From contig NZ_WHNW01000002.1 of assembly GCF_009362845.1 (NCBI RefSeq), positions 1 to 64,000 of the forward strand: DNA of 64,000 nucleotides, written 5' to 3'. This DNA is from Ostreibacterium oceani (GTDB taxonomy: Bacteria > Pseudomonadota > Gammaproteobacteria > Cardiobacteriales > Ostreibacteriaceae). Positions 54,402 through 63,942 of the stretch are shown here, piece after piece; within the stretch, counting starts at the first letter, position 1; every line of letters begins with the position of its first letter. The notes beneath the pieces were generated by a model. That model was not told where the DNA came from. It did not search any database and was given only the letters and a program-made list of their open reading frames with translations. The translations under genes and the position numbers were made by a program.

Positions 54402-56762
54402 TCACCCATTCGTCGATTGTTGACAAAGTGCCTTTAGTCTATCGCTAGCTTTGACCAATACCGTATCGGTGTCGTGTGTTGTTTGATGCAAAAACTGCGC
54501 TTTACACGATAGCGAATCCGTCAAAATCGCAAAGGCATCAAGGATATGGTCAACCGCATAAATATGAAACCTGCCTTCGCGACACGCGCGCACAACATCA
54601 TCACGTAGCATCAACTCACCGACATTCGTGGCGGGGATAATCACCCCTTGATTCCCCGTTAATTCATCAAATTGGCAACAATCATAAAATCCTTCGATTT
54701 TTTCGTTAACGCCGCCAATCGCTTGTAGGTTGCCAAATTGGTCTATGGCTCCTGTGATGGAAAGGCTTTGTTTGATTGGCATATCGGTCAACGCCGACAG
54801 CAAACAGCACGCCTCGGCACCCGATGCAGAATCACCATCGATACCGCCGTAGCTTTGCTCGAATGCAATCGAGGCAGAAAAAGCAATCGCATGGTCAGGT
54901 TTTAGCAAATACCGCAGCAAACCACCCAAAATTTGCACGCCTTTGGTATGAATTTGGCCTGACAAATCGGCTTTTTCTTCGATATTAATAATACCGGCTT
55001 TGCCTGGTGCAATCGTTGTTGTAATTCGCGCAGGAAATCCATAAGAAATGCCGCCGCCCTTAGCCACGGCAAGCCCATTAATTTGACCGACGCGCTCACC
55101 CGCTGTTTCAATAATAATCGTACCACTGGATAGGTAGTCATAAAATCTTTTGGCGGGTGCATATTCGCGGTGTTTTTTGGCGCGAATGGCGGCGACAATG
55201 TGTTGCTTCGTAACCATATCCGCATCGGCTTTTTGGGCCAGATAGCTGGCTTCTCTTGCCGTATCCATCACGCGACCAAATCGCGCTGAAATTTTATCTT
55301 TGGATTGACTCAGACGCGCACCGTGCTCGACTAGCTGCGCAATCGCCGTTTTGTCAAAGTGCAGAAGCCCCTCTTGGTCAACGACTTTGCGAACGACTTG
55401 TGCGTACTGCAAAAAACTATCGGCCTGTCGGGTTAACGCGGTGTCTAAATCAACGAGCACTTTAAAATTATCAGAAAAGGTCGCTTCATACGCTTTTAAT
55501 TGATAAAAACGCTCATGAGAGCCAATCAAAATCACTTTGACATCGAGCGGAATCGGGTCAGGCCGAATAACGGCTGGACGGCCATTTAACTGATCTTCAA
55601 ATGCAATACTCAGCTTGCCTGAGTGGATAGTGCGCATAATCGTTGCCCACGTACCACTTTCAGCAAGCGCCTCATCGACCTCAATAATCAGAAATCCACC
55701 ATCCGCTTTTAACAACGAGCCTGCGCTAATACTGGCATATGGGGGGAGCTTTCCTTCGCTTTCCACCGAGCCCAATAAATTAGTTAGCGTTGGGCTGCTC
55801 TCAAAAATCACAGGTGCCACTTGGTTGCTTTCATGGCTACTCAAGATATTGACCCCATAAAGATTGGCGACATCTAGCGATTTGTTATTACTGTGCAAGA
55901 TATTTTGCACAAAATCATCAACAATCTCGTCTACATAGGCATCCACATCCGCGTGCGTGAATTTTTTAGAAATCGCGTCTAAATAGCCGCTTAATTGTTC
56001 GCGCGCAAATGTTGTATCAATTTGACGGATGTCGGCAAAACTGGCTTCAATTTCTTCGTTAGCTGCCTCAGCGGCTTGCATAAGCATCTCTTGATAACGG
56101 TCAATATTTTCGTTAAAACTGTCGACATCAGACTGGCTGATTTTTTTTTGCTGTAGTAGCTGGATAACCTCTTCATTAGAGACAATCTGACCTTCATAGG
56201 TCGGCGCAATCACCATGCGCATTTGACCATTTTGCTTAACATTGGCTAATGCCAAATCCACCGCCGCCAGTTTTTCTTCTAGTGGTCGGTAGATTTCAGC
56301 GACGCGTTGATTGGTCTTTTCCTCTACGGCTTTTCGTTGCTGACGGATGGCATCGCCATTGAATGTTTTGGGTAAATCATTCACCACATAATCGGCAAAG
56401 GCACACATCATTTGCTTAAATAACTTGCCGTAACCGCCCTCTAAAGTAATTAATCTCGGGGCATTCGGGTGTTGGAAATTATGCACATAACAGTAATCTT
56501 TGTAACGGCGTTTTCTAGGTTTTATCTCAGACAACACTTTTTTAACCAGCGTCTTGCGTCCTGCACCAGACAAACCGCGCACATAAGCATTAAACCCTGG
56601 CGCTTCACACTCAATCGCAAAGGCCAATGCAGATTTTGCCGTATCGTGACCGTAAACCTGCAAGGTTGGCTTGATATCTTTGGTCGTATTAAATGGAAAA
56701 TCTTCTGGATTAACCTGCCAATACAAGGCATCATCACTGACTCGAAAAGTTTCATGTTTCAT
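54402..56762 (-). CDS. Lon-like ATP-dependent protease (AAA_32/LonB type)
   Basis: I start at the ATG at 56762 (MKHETFRVSDDALYW), giving 786 residues. The ATPase portion has NAYVRGLSGAGRKTLVKKVL near the N-terminus, a Walker-type GSLLKADGGFLIIEVDEALAE, and a coiled-coil insertion. The C-terminal Lon protease domain has the Ser-Lys dyad in GGIDGDSASGAEACCLLSAL and GGVNEKIEGFYDCC. It resembles the YcbZ/LonB-like family without the N-terminal Lon domain. It overlaps the stop of the flavin reductase gene by 11 bp. The likely role is protein quality control. Confidence 0.9.
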   Translation of the reverse strand: MKHETFRVSDDALYWQVNPEDFPFNTTKDIKPTLQVYGHDTAKSALAFAIECEAPGFNAYVRGLSGAGRKTLVKKVLSEIKPRKRRYKDYCYVHNFQHPNAPRLITLEGGYGKLFKQMMCAFADYVVNDLPKTFNGDAIRQQRKAVEEKTNQRVAEIYRPLEEKLAAVDLALANVKQNGQMRMVIAPTYEGQIVSNEEVIQLLQQKKISQSDVDSFNENIDRYQEMLMQAAEAANEEIEASFADIRQIDTTFAREQLSGYLDAISKKFTHADVDAYVDEIVDDFVQNILHSNNKSLDVANLYGVNILSSHESNQVAPVIFESSPTLTNLLGSVESEGKLPPYASISAGSLLKADGGFLIIEVDEALAESGTWATIMRTIHSGKLSIAFEDQLNGRPAVIRPDPIPLDVKVILIGSHERFYQLKAYEATFSDNFKVLVDLDTALTRQADSFLQYAQVVRKVVDQEGLLHFDKTAIAQLVEHGARLSQSKDKISARFGRVMDTAREASYLAQKADADMVTKQHIVAAIRAKKHREYAPAKRFYDYLSSGTIIIETAGERVGQINGLAVAKGGGISYGFPARITTTIAPGKAGIINIEEKADLSGQIHTKGVQILGGLLRYLLKPDHAIAFSASIAFEQSYGGIDGDSASGAEACCLLSALTDMPIKQSLSITGAIDQFGNLQAIGGVNEKIEGFYDCCQFDELTGNQGVIIPATNVGELMLRDDVVRACREGRFHIYAVDHILDAFAILTDSLSCKAQFLHQTTHDTDTVLVKASDRLKALCQQSTNG

Positions 56763-57231
56763 AAATCGGCCCCTCACTCATGGTCGAACGATAATACAAA
56801 AGCGGTGCTTTTTGACTATCACCTAATACAATTTGCTGGACGTCACCGATCACGATATCGTGATCGCCTTCGGGATAGCTAGCCCCTTTAGCGCAAACCA
56901 GCACTGCCAATGCATCACGCACAGCAGGCAAGCCGTCAACGGTCATTAATTGTGATTCAATACCATCGCGGCTTTCACCAGCAAATTGATACGCCAGCAC
57001 CGTCTGTTCCGCTGTCAAAATCGAGATACTAAAACGATCAACTTGCTGGAATCGTTGCTGTGATTTGCCCTGATTACCCAGACAAAATAGTACTTTTTGT
57101 GGGGCTAGCGACAGCGAAGAAAAGGCGCTAATTGTCACGCCCTCAGCGACATCACCATCCAAAAAATTAACGACGCAAACCCCAGTTGCAAATCGCCCAA
57201 GTGCCTGCTTAAAAATCTCTGTTGTCATCAA
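56752..57231 (-). CDS. Flavin reductase domain protein
   Basis: The 159-residue protein is a single FMN-binding flavin reductase domain (HpaC/RutF-like): LGRFATGVCVVNFLDGD, GVTISAFSSLSLAPQKVLFCL and FSISILTAEQTVLAYQFAGE are the usual blocks, and HDIVIGDVQQIVLGD ends the fold. It supplies reduced flavin to a partner oxygenase or reduces flavins in general. No oxygenase is nearby. It is the first gene of an overlapping pair with the Lon-like protease. Confidence 0.88.
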   Translation of the reverse strand: MMTTEIFKQALGRFATGVCVVNFLDGDVAEGVTISAFSSLSLAPQKVLFCLGNQGKSQQRFQQVDRFSISILTAEQTVLAYQFAGESRDGIESQLMTVDGLPAVRDALAVLVCAKGASYPEGDHDIVIGDVQQIVLGDSQKAPLLYYRSTMSEGPIYET

Positions 57232-57597
57232 CCCGCCTATTTAAAATTCAGTCTCAAATTACCGTTAATTTTGTTGGGATTACACCAAGAAACTCAGACA
57301 TGCCGAATCACTTGGGTAAACGACCTTATCAACCCCAAAATATCTCTCTGTTGTATTTAGCGTTAACTAACGACTGAGATTATTTCCTCGTGTCGCTATT
57401 GTATCGAATTCGACCGTACACAACAACGCCAAAGTCACGTCAAAGCCAAATTTGTCCTTCATTCGCCCTTCATTTGACCATATTTTACTTTCATTTACCT
57501 TATTTCCCCTTGATTTTCGCACCCAAATCATATACCCTACAGGGGTATATAAAAAACCCAAAACCGACAACTAAAAAACCACACTAGAAACCACATC
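57232..57597. other. Intergenic region upstream of csoR
   Basis: This 366-bp divergent gap between the flavin reductase and csoR genes has no supported gene. Its clearest element is the CsoR-type operator at 57530-57550. The rest is unremarkable, with T/C-rich stretches around 57450-57520. Confidence 0.6.
57530..57550 (+). promoter_or_regulatory. CsoR-type operator overlapping the csoR promoter region
   Basis: ATATACCC (57530-57537) and GGGTATAT (57543-57550) are perfect 8-bp inverted arms around TACAG. This matches the TACCC-TA-GGGTA form of CsoR operators. TATATA at its right arm may be the -10 element. It lies 47 bp before the csoR ATG, so CsoR probably represses its own gene and the permease gene. 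Confidence 0.75.
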
Positions 57598-57933
57598 ATG
57601 CCAAACAAACACCCCGATCAGCACCCCCATCATCAGCCAGAGTATCAGCCCAGCTTAGCGCCGCAGCAACACCCTAGCCATCACGCGCAAATCCCCAAAC
57701 TCAACCGTGTAAGTGGTCAGGTCGATGCCATCAAGCGCATGATTTCAGACCAACGCTACTGTGTCGATATCATCACGCAGCTCAAAGCGGCAAGAAGTGC
57801 ACTCAAAAGCATTGAACTGACCATTTTATCCACCCACATGCGACAGTGCCTAGATAGCGCCTGCCAACAAGACGCAAACGATGTACAACAAAAGATTGAA
57901 GAGCTCATCATTCTGCTCAAAAAATACGAATAA
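57598..57933 (+). CDS. csoR: CsoR-family copper-responsive repressor
   Basis: The 111-residue protein has the four-helix DUF156 domain beginning KLNRVSGQVDAIKRMI. The ligand set is C55, H80 and C84, with the 25- and 4-residue spacing of Mycobacterium CsoR (C36, H61, C65), so Cu(I) is the expected effector rather than nickel (RcnR) or formaldehyde (FrmR). An extra N-terminal tail of about 32 residues is histidine-rich (NKHPDQHPHHQPEY, QQHPSHHAQ) and unusual for the family. The operator lies upstream and a permease gene follows after 43 bp. Confidence 0.9.
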   Translation: MPNKHPDQHPHHQPEYQPSLAPQQHPSHHAQIPKLNRVSGQVDAIKRMISDQRYCVDIITQLKAARSALKSIELTILSTHMRQCLDSACQQDANDVQQKIEELIILLKKYE

Positions 57934-57976
57934 CCCCATAAAAAAATAGACACATAAAACAAGACGAGGCATTACC

Positions 57977-59059
57977 ATGACTAACCATTCGTGCTGTCAT
58001 AGCAACAACAATAATTCAGGCAAAAAACCGTCAGGCATTAGGCGCTTTGATTTGTTATTTTGGTTCTCCCTCATTGCTGTTGGTACGCTTTATTTCCTCG
58101 GTATCTTGTTCCCCGATTTTGTTGCTAAATTTGACTGGCTAAATACGATGGCGCATACCGCACACCAAATGATCCATGCGATGTGGTGGGGGGTTGCCAT
58201 CGGTGCGATTTTTATTGGCATTTTATCTAAAGTTCCCCGTGAATTTGTTATGGCCATTCTCGGCCGAGGTGGCAGTGTTAGCGGCTTGTTTCGCGCAACC
58301 GCTGCGGGCGTTTTGCTTGATTTATGCTCGCATGGTATTTTGATGGTCGGTGTCAAACTCTACGAACGCGGCGCAAGCGCAGGGCAAGTCATGGCTTTTT
58401 TACTCGCCAGCCCTTGGAACTCGTTCTCGCTAACACTCATTTTGATTGGATTGATTGGTTTTAAATGGACGATGGTGTTTATTGCGCTATCGATGCTCAT
58501 TGGGTTTATTACTGGCTGGGTATTCGACCGCTTTGTTCACGCAGGCATTTTGCCCAAAAACCCTGCTGATGTGGTGTTACCCACCGATTTTAAGTTTTGG
58601 TCACAAGCCAAACGCCAGCTTCGACAAACCCAATTCAACGCCGATTTCTTCAAAACCCTATTGCTTAACGGTATCCGTGATTCTAAAATGGTCGTACGCT
58701 GGTTGTTATTTGGTGTTTTTCTAGCCGCCTTGCTTCGTGCACTATTCGACCCAACGCAATTTGAACGCTATTTTGGCCCGACACTTATTGGACTCATCAT
58801 TACCATCGCAGTCGCTACCGTCCTCGAAGTCTGCTCAGAAGGCTCGACCCCAATTGCCGCCGATATCGTTACCCGCGCCAATTCACCAGGTAATGGGTTC
58901 GCTTTTTTGATGGCAGGTGTCTCAACCGACTATACCGAAGTCATGATTTTAAAAGACACGACCAAAAGCTGGAAAATCGCCCTATTTTTACCGCTGATTA
59001 CGGTGCCACAGGTTGTCCTCGTTGCTTGGTTAATTAATGTCAGCTACGGCGGCGGTTAA
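57977..59059 (+). CDS. ArsP/SO_0444-type permease, probable copper/zinc efflux
   Basis: The 360-residue protein has about eight to nine membrane helices and a DUF318-like permease fold. FRATAAGVLLDLCSHGILMVGV and VLEVCSEGSTPIAADIV contain conserved Cys residues, the second motif repeating the first in inverted-repeat fashion. The N-terminus MTNHSCCHSNN carries Cys-Cys-His, a possible metal-binding hook. The SO_0444 group has been annotated as Cu/Zn efflux transporters. The copper-type CsoR upstream supports copper export, which is inference. A GST gene follows with its own promoter region. Confidence 0.83.
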   Translation: MTNHSCCHSNNNNSGKKPSGIRRFDLLFWFSLIAVGTLYFLGILFPDFVAKFDWLNTMAHTAHQMIHAMWWGVAIGAIFIGILSKVPREFVMAILGRGGSVSGLFRATAAGVLLDLCSHGILMVGVKLYERGASAGQVMAFLLASPWNSFSLTLILIGLIGFKWTMVFIALSMLIGFITGWVFDRFVHAGILPKNPADVVLPTDFKFWSQAKRQLRQTQFNADFFKTLLLNGIRDSKMVVRWLLFGVFLAALLRALFDPTQFERYFGPTLIGLIITIAVATVLEVCSEGSTPIAADIVTRANSPGNGFAFLMAGVSTDYTEVMILKDTTKSWKIALFLPLITVPQVVLVAWLINVSYGGG

Positions 59060-59208
59060 ATCTAACCCCTGCTTTTTACCAATCACGGGAATTGACGTGG
59101 ACAACATAAGTATTCGCATTATGCGCATTATGGGCATTACGATTATTACTATCCAGACAGATACGTTATAATGGTTTCCAAACACTATTCCTATCCAGCG
59201 AATTCACT

Positions 59209-59901
59209 ATGCAACCCATCCAAGTTATCGGCTACCCAATCTCCCCCTATGTAAAAAAAGTTCTCGCGGCACTCAACCTCATTGGGGTGGATTATGAGCT
59301 AGACCCACTCAATCCTTTTACTGAAAAAGCACGACTCACACCGATTAACGCGGCTGGCCAAGTCCCCGTCTTAGTCTACGATGGCAAAGTCATCACCGAA
59401 TCGCCTGAAATTTGTTTGTTCCTCCATCAGCATTACCCCGACTACGGATTATACCCCAGCAAATCGGACGATATTTATCGGATTAACAAGCTAGAAGCCT
59501 TTGCCGATAGTGCCATGATGATTGTCTTTGGCGCGAGACTATTGCATCAACGCGTCATCATTCCCACCTACACCCACGAACCCCCTAACCACGACATCGT
59601 CCATCCCGCATTACAAACCCATGGCCCACAAATTTGCGATACGCTTGAGGCAATTGCACCGCCACAAGGATTTTTATCACCTGACGGGCTTTCGATTGCA
59701 GACATTATGATTGGCGCCACTTTGCACGCTGGGCTGTTAGCAGGATTTTGTTTGGATGAAAACCGTTGGCCATTGTTATCTCGGTATATACAGCGCATCC
59801 TTAGCCACCGTGCGGTAGCGCCCATCATCGCGATGGAAGCACAATACCCAGAAATCAAACAAGCCAGAATCGAGTTTGCGTATCCTTTCCCGTCATTGTA
59901 A
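59209..59901 (+). CDS. Glutathione S-transferase family protein
   Basis: The 230-residue protein has a thioredoxin-like N-domain with QVIGYPISPYVKKVLAALNL, a SPYxxK motif with Ser in place of the usual catalytic Cys, followed by AAGQVPVLVYDGKVITESPEI, the glutathione-binding cis-Pro and ESxxI region. The C-domain is helical with GLSIADIMIGATLHAG, the N-capping box. The substrate is unknown. TATAAT at 59167-59172 is a likely -10 element 37 bp upstream. Confidence 0.85.
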   Translation: MQPIQVIGYPISPYVKKVLAALNLIGVDYELDPLNPFTEKARLTPINAAGQVPVLVYDGKVITESPEICLFLHQHYPDYGLYPSKSDDIYRINKLEAFADSAMMIVFGARLLHQRVIIPTYTHEPPNHDIVHPALQTHGPQICDTLEAIAPPQGFLSPDGLSIADIMIGATLHAGLLAGFCLDENRWPLLSRYIQRILSHRAVAPIIAMEAQYPEIKQARIEFAYPFPSL

Positions 59902-60060
59902 ACCGATCAATTTTAATCCTATATTATTACTATATTAATCCTATAATTTTTACTAAACTTTGTGTACTATAAATAGCGCATAGACTAACGTGCATAAACT
60001 AATACGAATAAACTAACGCGCCAGACTGACAGACAACGACTACTATCCCCACAGGACGCC

Positions 60061-62721
60061 ATGACACAACGCAAAAAAACACCACAAACGCAATACTTAG
60101 CCGATTACAAACGGGCTGATTTCACCATTGAACAAGTCACGCTCGATTTTTCGTTGTTTGATAACCAAACCATCGTCACCAGCAAAATAGTATTCAAAAA
60201 AACCAACAATCGTGTCAAAAACTTACACCTAACGGGAGAAGACCTCACGCTACTCAGTGTCAGCATTGACCAAAAAGAAACCAGTCACTACGAAGTCAGT
60301 GACACAGGCCTCACAATCAAGCAAGTACCCAACGAATTCACCCTGTCAACACAAGTACTCATCCACCCTGAGAAAAACACCCTGCTTTCTGGGCTTTATC
60401 GCTCCAACGCTATATTCTGCACGCAGTGCGAGGCCGAGGGGTTTAGACGCATCACCTATTTCTTAGATCGACCCGATGTGATGACCACCTATCAAGTTCG
60501 CATCGAAGCCGACAAAACCCAGTACCCCGTTTTATTATCCAACGGTAATTTAGTCGAACAAGGTGATGCTGGGCAGAACCGACACTTTGCGATGTGGCAT
60601 GACCCATTCCCCAAGCCCAGTTATTTATTTGCCTTAGTCGCTGGAGATTTGGCCTGCATCAACAAGACCACAACCACCCAATCAGGACGAGACGTTTTAT
60701 TAGAAATCTACACTGAAAAAGCCTTTATCAATCAAGCCGACTACGCGCTGGGCGCACTAGAACGCTCACTCAAGTGGGACGAGGAAACCTTTAACTTAGC
60801 CTACGACCTTGATCGCTATATGATTGTTGCGATTAGTGATTTTAATGCTGGCGCAATGGAAAACAAAGGCCTTAACCTATTTAATGCCAAATACGTCCTT
60901 GCCTCCCCCGAAACCGCCACCGATAAAGACTTTTTTAATATCGAAAACATCATTGGACACGAGTATTTTCACAACTGGAGTGGTAACCGAGTCACGTGCC
61001 GCGACTGGTTTCAACTATCCCTCAAAGAGGGGTTGACCGTTTTTCGCGATGCGTTATTCTCTGCTGACATGACAACAAAAGGCTACAAACGCCTAGAGGA
61101 AGTCCGCACCGTGCGCGACCACCAATTCATCGAAGACCAAGGGCCAATGAGCCACCCAGTGCGCCCCAGTAGCTACATAGAAATCAATAATTTTTACACC
61201 TTAACCGTGTACGAAAAGGGCGGTGAGATTATCCGTATGATGTATCAAATGATGGGGGCTGAGACGTTCAAGCGTGGATTAGCCTTATACTTTGAACGTC
61301 ACGATGGGCAGGCCGTCACCGTTGAAGATTTTGCGACCGCGATGTCGGATGCGTCAGGGATTGATTTGACAGGACAGTTTTTCCGTTGGTACACCCAGTC
61401 AGGCACACCCACCGTTCGTGTTAATAGTCTGTACGATGCGCAAAGCAAAACTTACAAGCTCACTTTCAGCCAACACCACCTACCCACCGCAGACCAAGCA
61501 AACCAAGCAGACAAACAGGATTTAGTGATACCCATTGCTTATCGCTTATTTGACGAGGCGGGGCAATCGCTTTGCGATGAACGCACGATTGTCTTAACCG
61601 AGTCTGAAAAAACCATCGAATTTGGTAGTTTGTCCAAACGTCCAGTGGCATCCATTTTGCGCAACTTCTCCGCACCCGTTCGTCTACATTTCGAACAATC
61701 CATAGACGACTTGCATACTTTGGTTCGTTTTGATGATGATTTATTTGTCCGCTACGATGCATTGCACCACATCCTTAAATCTGCTGTCAGCCAGCTCATT
61801 GGCCAACAGACAACACCCCAGAAAACACCCCAGAAAACACCCCAGTCAATACCCCAGTCAACGCTAACCCAGTTAGTCGGCACTTATGAGTACCTATTAA
61901 CAAAAGACAACACACCCGCCATAGAAAAAGCAGAACTACTCGCCCTACCCAGTTTGTCCGTATTTTTCAGCTTATTACCCGAACACCCTTTGGATGCGGT
62001 TGACCAAGCCGTTAAAACGCTAAGCGCGGCGCTTGCCCAGCAAATGAGCGAACCTTTGCAAGCCAGATTAAGCACGCCTTGCGAGCATGAGGAACACGAT
62101 TTATCCTTTGCCGCGGTTTCTGAGCGCAGCTACCGCAATGCGTGTTTGCAACTGTTATCGTATGCGGGCGATACCGACAGCATTGCACGCGCGAAAAACG
62201 CCTACGACCAAGCCCAAGGCATGACTAATCGCCTCGCCGCCTTAGAAGCACTTAACCAAACCCAAAGCCCCGAACGCGAAGCTGCCCTTAGCGATTTTTA
62301 TCAACGCTTTGAATCCGACCCACAAGCGCTAGATAAATGGTTTGCGGTACACGCCAGCGCCGATTTCCCTAATACCATCGACACCGTGAAATCACTCGCC
62401 ACACATCCTAAGTTTCAACTAACCAATCCCAATAAAGTCCGCGCACTTTATGGCACATTTTGTATGCGCAATTTAGCACAGTTTCACCACCCATCAGGGC
62501 AAGGCTACCGCCTATTGAGTGATTTAATCGCCACGCTCGATACGATTAACCCTAGCCTTGCAGCGCGCATGGCATCACCACTCACACAATGGCAGCGCTT
62601 TGACGACGCACGTCAAGACTTAATGAAAACGGCGTTAACGACCTTGGTTAACCTGCAACCCATTTCTGATGACTTGTATGAAATTATCAGCAAATCACTG
62701 GCAGTGGAGCAATCCGCCTAG
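60061..62721 (+). CDS. pepN: Aminopeptidase N
   Basis: The 886-residue M1 metallopeptidase is near the E. coli length. The exopeptidase motif G264-AMEN and the zinc site H300-E301-YF-H304 with E323 (SLKEGLTVFRD) are all present. The C-terminal superhelical domain (about 610-886) with ANPNKVRAL-like blocks is normal. It trims N-terminal residues from peptides in the cytoplasm. A low-complexity insert of TPQK/TPQS units at about 585-600 is encoded by a 12-bp tandem array between the third domain and the C-terminal domain. Confidence 0.95.
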   Translation: MTQRKKTPQTQYLADYKRADFTIEQVTLDFSLFDNQTIVTSKIVFKKTNNRVKNLHLTGEDLTLLSVSIDQKETSHYEVSDTGLTIKQVPNEFTLSTQVLIHPEKNTLLSGLYRSNAIFCTQCEAEGFRRITYFLDRPDVMTTYQVRIEADKTQYPVLLSNGNLVEQGDAGQNRHFAMWHDPFPKPSYLFALVAGDLACINKTTTTQSGRDVLLEIYTEKAFINQADYALGALERSLKWDEETFNLAYDLDRYMIVAISDFNAGAMENKGLNLFNAKYVLASPETATDKDFFNIENIIGHEYFHNWSGNRVTCRDWFQLSLKEGLTVFRDALFSADMTTKGYKRLEEVRTVRDHQFIEDQGPMSHPVRPSSYIEINNFYTLTVYEKGGEIIRMMYQMMGAETFKRGLALYFERHDGQAVTVEDFATAMSDASGIDLTGQFFRWYTQSGTPTVRVNSLYDAQSKTYKLTFSQHHLPTADQANQADKQDLVIPIAYRLFDEAGQSLCDERTIVLTESEKTIEFGSLSKRPVASILRNFSAPVRLHFEQSIDDLHTLVRFDDDLFVRYDALHHILKSAVSQLIGQQTTPQKTPQKTPQSIPQSTLTQLVGTYEYLLTKDNTPAIEKAELLALPSLSVFFSLLPEHPLDAVDQAVKTLSAALAQQMSEPLQARLSTPCEHEEHDLSFAAVSERSYRNACLQLLSYAGDTDSIARAKNAYDQAQGMTNRLAALEALNQTQSPEREAALSDFYQRFESDPQALDKWFAVHASADFPNTIDTVKSLATHPKFQLTNPNKVRALYGTFCMRNLAQFHHPSGQGYRLLSDLIATLDTINPSLAARMASPLTQWQRFDDARQDLMKTALTTLVNLQPISDDLYEIISKSLAVEQSA
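61813..61860 (+). repeat. 12-bp in-frame tandem repeat in pepN (4 units)
   Basis: Units ACACCCCAGAAA at 61813 and 61825, ACACCCCAGTCA at 61837 and ATACCCCAGTCA at 61849 encode TPQK and TPQS. They fall in a surface linker before the C-terminal domain. Confidence 0.93.
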
Positions 62722-63039
62722 CCCAATCCGCCTAACCCAATCCTAGCAACCTGAGCAATCCTATTGGCCACTATTAACCCACTTTCCCATCAAGCCAATT
62801 TCCCATTAACCCTCTTTCATTACAATTCATTAATATTGACAGTTAATATTGAAAAAACTGGCAAAAAGCGGTTATAATACCCAGCAATTTTTAACTCTAT
62901 TTAACTTAGGTCGCGCTACCATTCGGTTACGCTATTAGGTTGTATTAAGTTACGCCACCATCGGCAAACACCAGGAAAGCACTAGACAAACACTAGACAA
63001 AACCTATTGACAAACCACACTAAGCAACAGGGAAACGCA
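62722..63039. other. Intergenic region upstream of the anchored secreted protein
   Basis: This 318-bp gap contains short CAATCCGCCTA-type repeats just after pepN, a probable promoter at 62849-62878 and AAACACTAGAC-type repeats around 62980-63000. No gene is supported. Confidence 0.6.
62849..62878 (+). promoter_or_regulatory. Probable sigma-70 promoter
   Basis: TTGAAA (62849-62854), an 18-bp spacer and TATAAT (62873-62878) make a good promoter about 160 bp upstream of the next gene. TTAATATTGA occurs twice around it (62831-62841 and 62845-62853), a possible regulator site. Confidence 0.6.
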
Positions 63040-63942
63040 ATGAAAAACAACACAATCAAGCAATTACTCTCTCTTCAATGGGCAAAGCCTGCTACCCTAC
63101 TGGGGGCTTGCCTAGGCAGCCTGCTGTCAATCGCACAAGCTGATAATATTCTCGTTGTTGGTAACTCAACTGGACAAGCTACAACTGCTACCACAGGTAT
63201 CGAGGCTGCTCTGCTAGCTGATGGGCATACCGTCACTCGAATCAATTATCCTGCCCCATCTGCTGGTGCAGTCGCAACAGCACTGGGTGCCAACAACTAC
63301 GATCAAATCTATGTTTTCGAATATTGTTCTAATTGCACACACCTAGATGCCACCGATATTGCTGCGATTGCGACCTTTTGGCAAACCAAGCAGGCACTCG
63401 TTGTCGACACCAGAGCCTATACCTTTTATTCACTTGGTCCAGCGGCGACCGACCCACTCATGAACGCCTCAGAAACCGCCTTAGTGCAAAATATCGCCAG
63501 CGCCATGTCAACTGCGGGTGGTGGTGTCTATCTGGGTACCGACCACGCGACACAGTGGACGGGCATGACCAATGCAGTCCTTGGCGCGATGGGTGTCGAC
63601 CCTGTAACAGGGGCGACTAGTAATCCTGTCAACTTTGCTGACCCCAGCTCGGTATTGTTGCAAAACGTCACACCAGATGATTTGTCACTGGGAAGTATTG
63701 GAGAAGCCCCACTCGGTCCACAGCCCAATGGCATCGAGATGTTTATTCATTTCGGTCACGATGATGGTGCAGGCAACATTACCCCTTACATATCCGCTAG
63801 CTTCCCACTCAGTGGTCCTGTCGCCGCGATAAGCCACGTGCCTGTAAGCAGCCCGTGGACACTGGCATTAGCATTGGCGCTACTCGGCTGGCTGGGTCTC
63901 TCTGCCTCGCAAAGATTAAATACGAGAAAACTAAACGGGTAA
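63040..63942 (+). CDS. Secreted protein with IPTL-like C-terminal anchor
   Basis: I use the ATG at 63040, preceded by CAGGGAAA, giving 300 residues. The signal peptide ends near LGSLLSIAQADN. The mature N-terminus NILVVGNSTGQATTATTGI suggests a flavodoxin-like or glutamine-amidotransferase-like sandwich fold, and residues such as VFEYCSNCTHLD contain two cysteines. The C-terminus is a three-part sorting region: motif VPVSSPW, a hydrophobic helix (TLALALALLGWLGL) and basic residues (QRLNTRK), which resembles IPTL-CTERM-type signals. No function is recognised. Confidence 0.65.
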   Translation: MKNNTIKQLLSLQWAKPATLLGACLGSLLSIAQADNILVVGNSTGQATTATTGIEAALLADGHTVTRINYPAPSAGAVATALGANNYDQIYVFEYCSNCTHLDATDIAAIATFWQTKQALVVDTRAYTFYSLGPAATDPLMNASETALVQNIASAMSTAGGGVYLGTDHATQWTGMTNAVLGAMGVDPVTGATSNPVNFADPSSVLLQNVTPDDLSLGSIGEAPLGPQPNGIEMFIHFGHDDGAGNITPYISASFPLSGPVAAISHVPVSSPWTLALALALLGWLGLSASQRLNTRKLNG

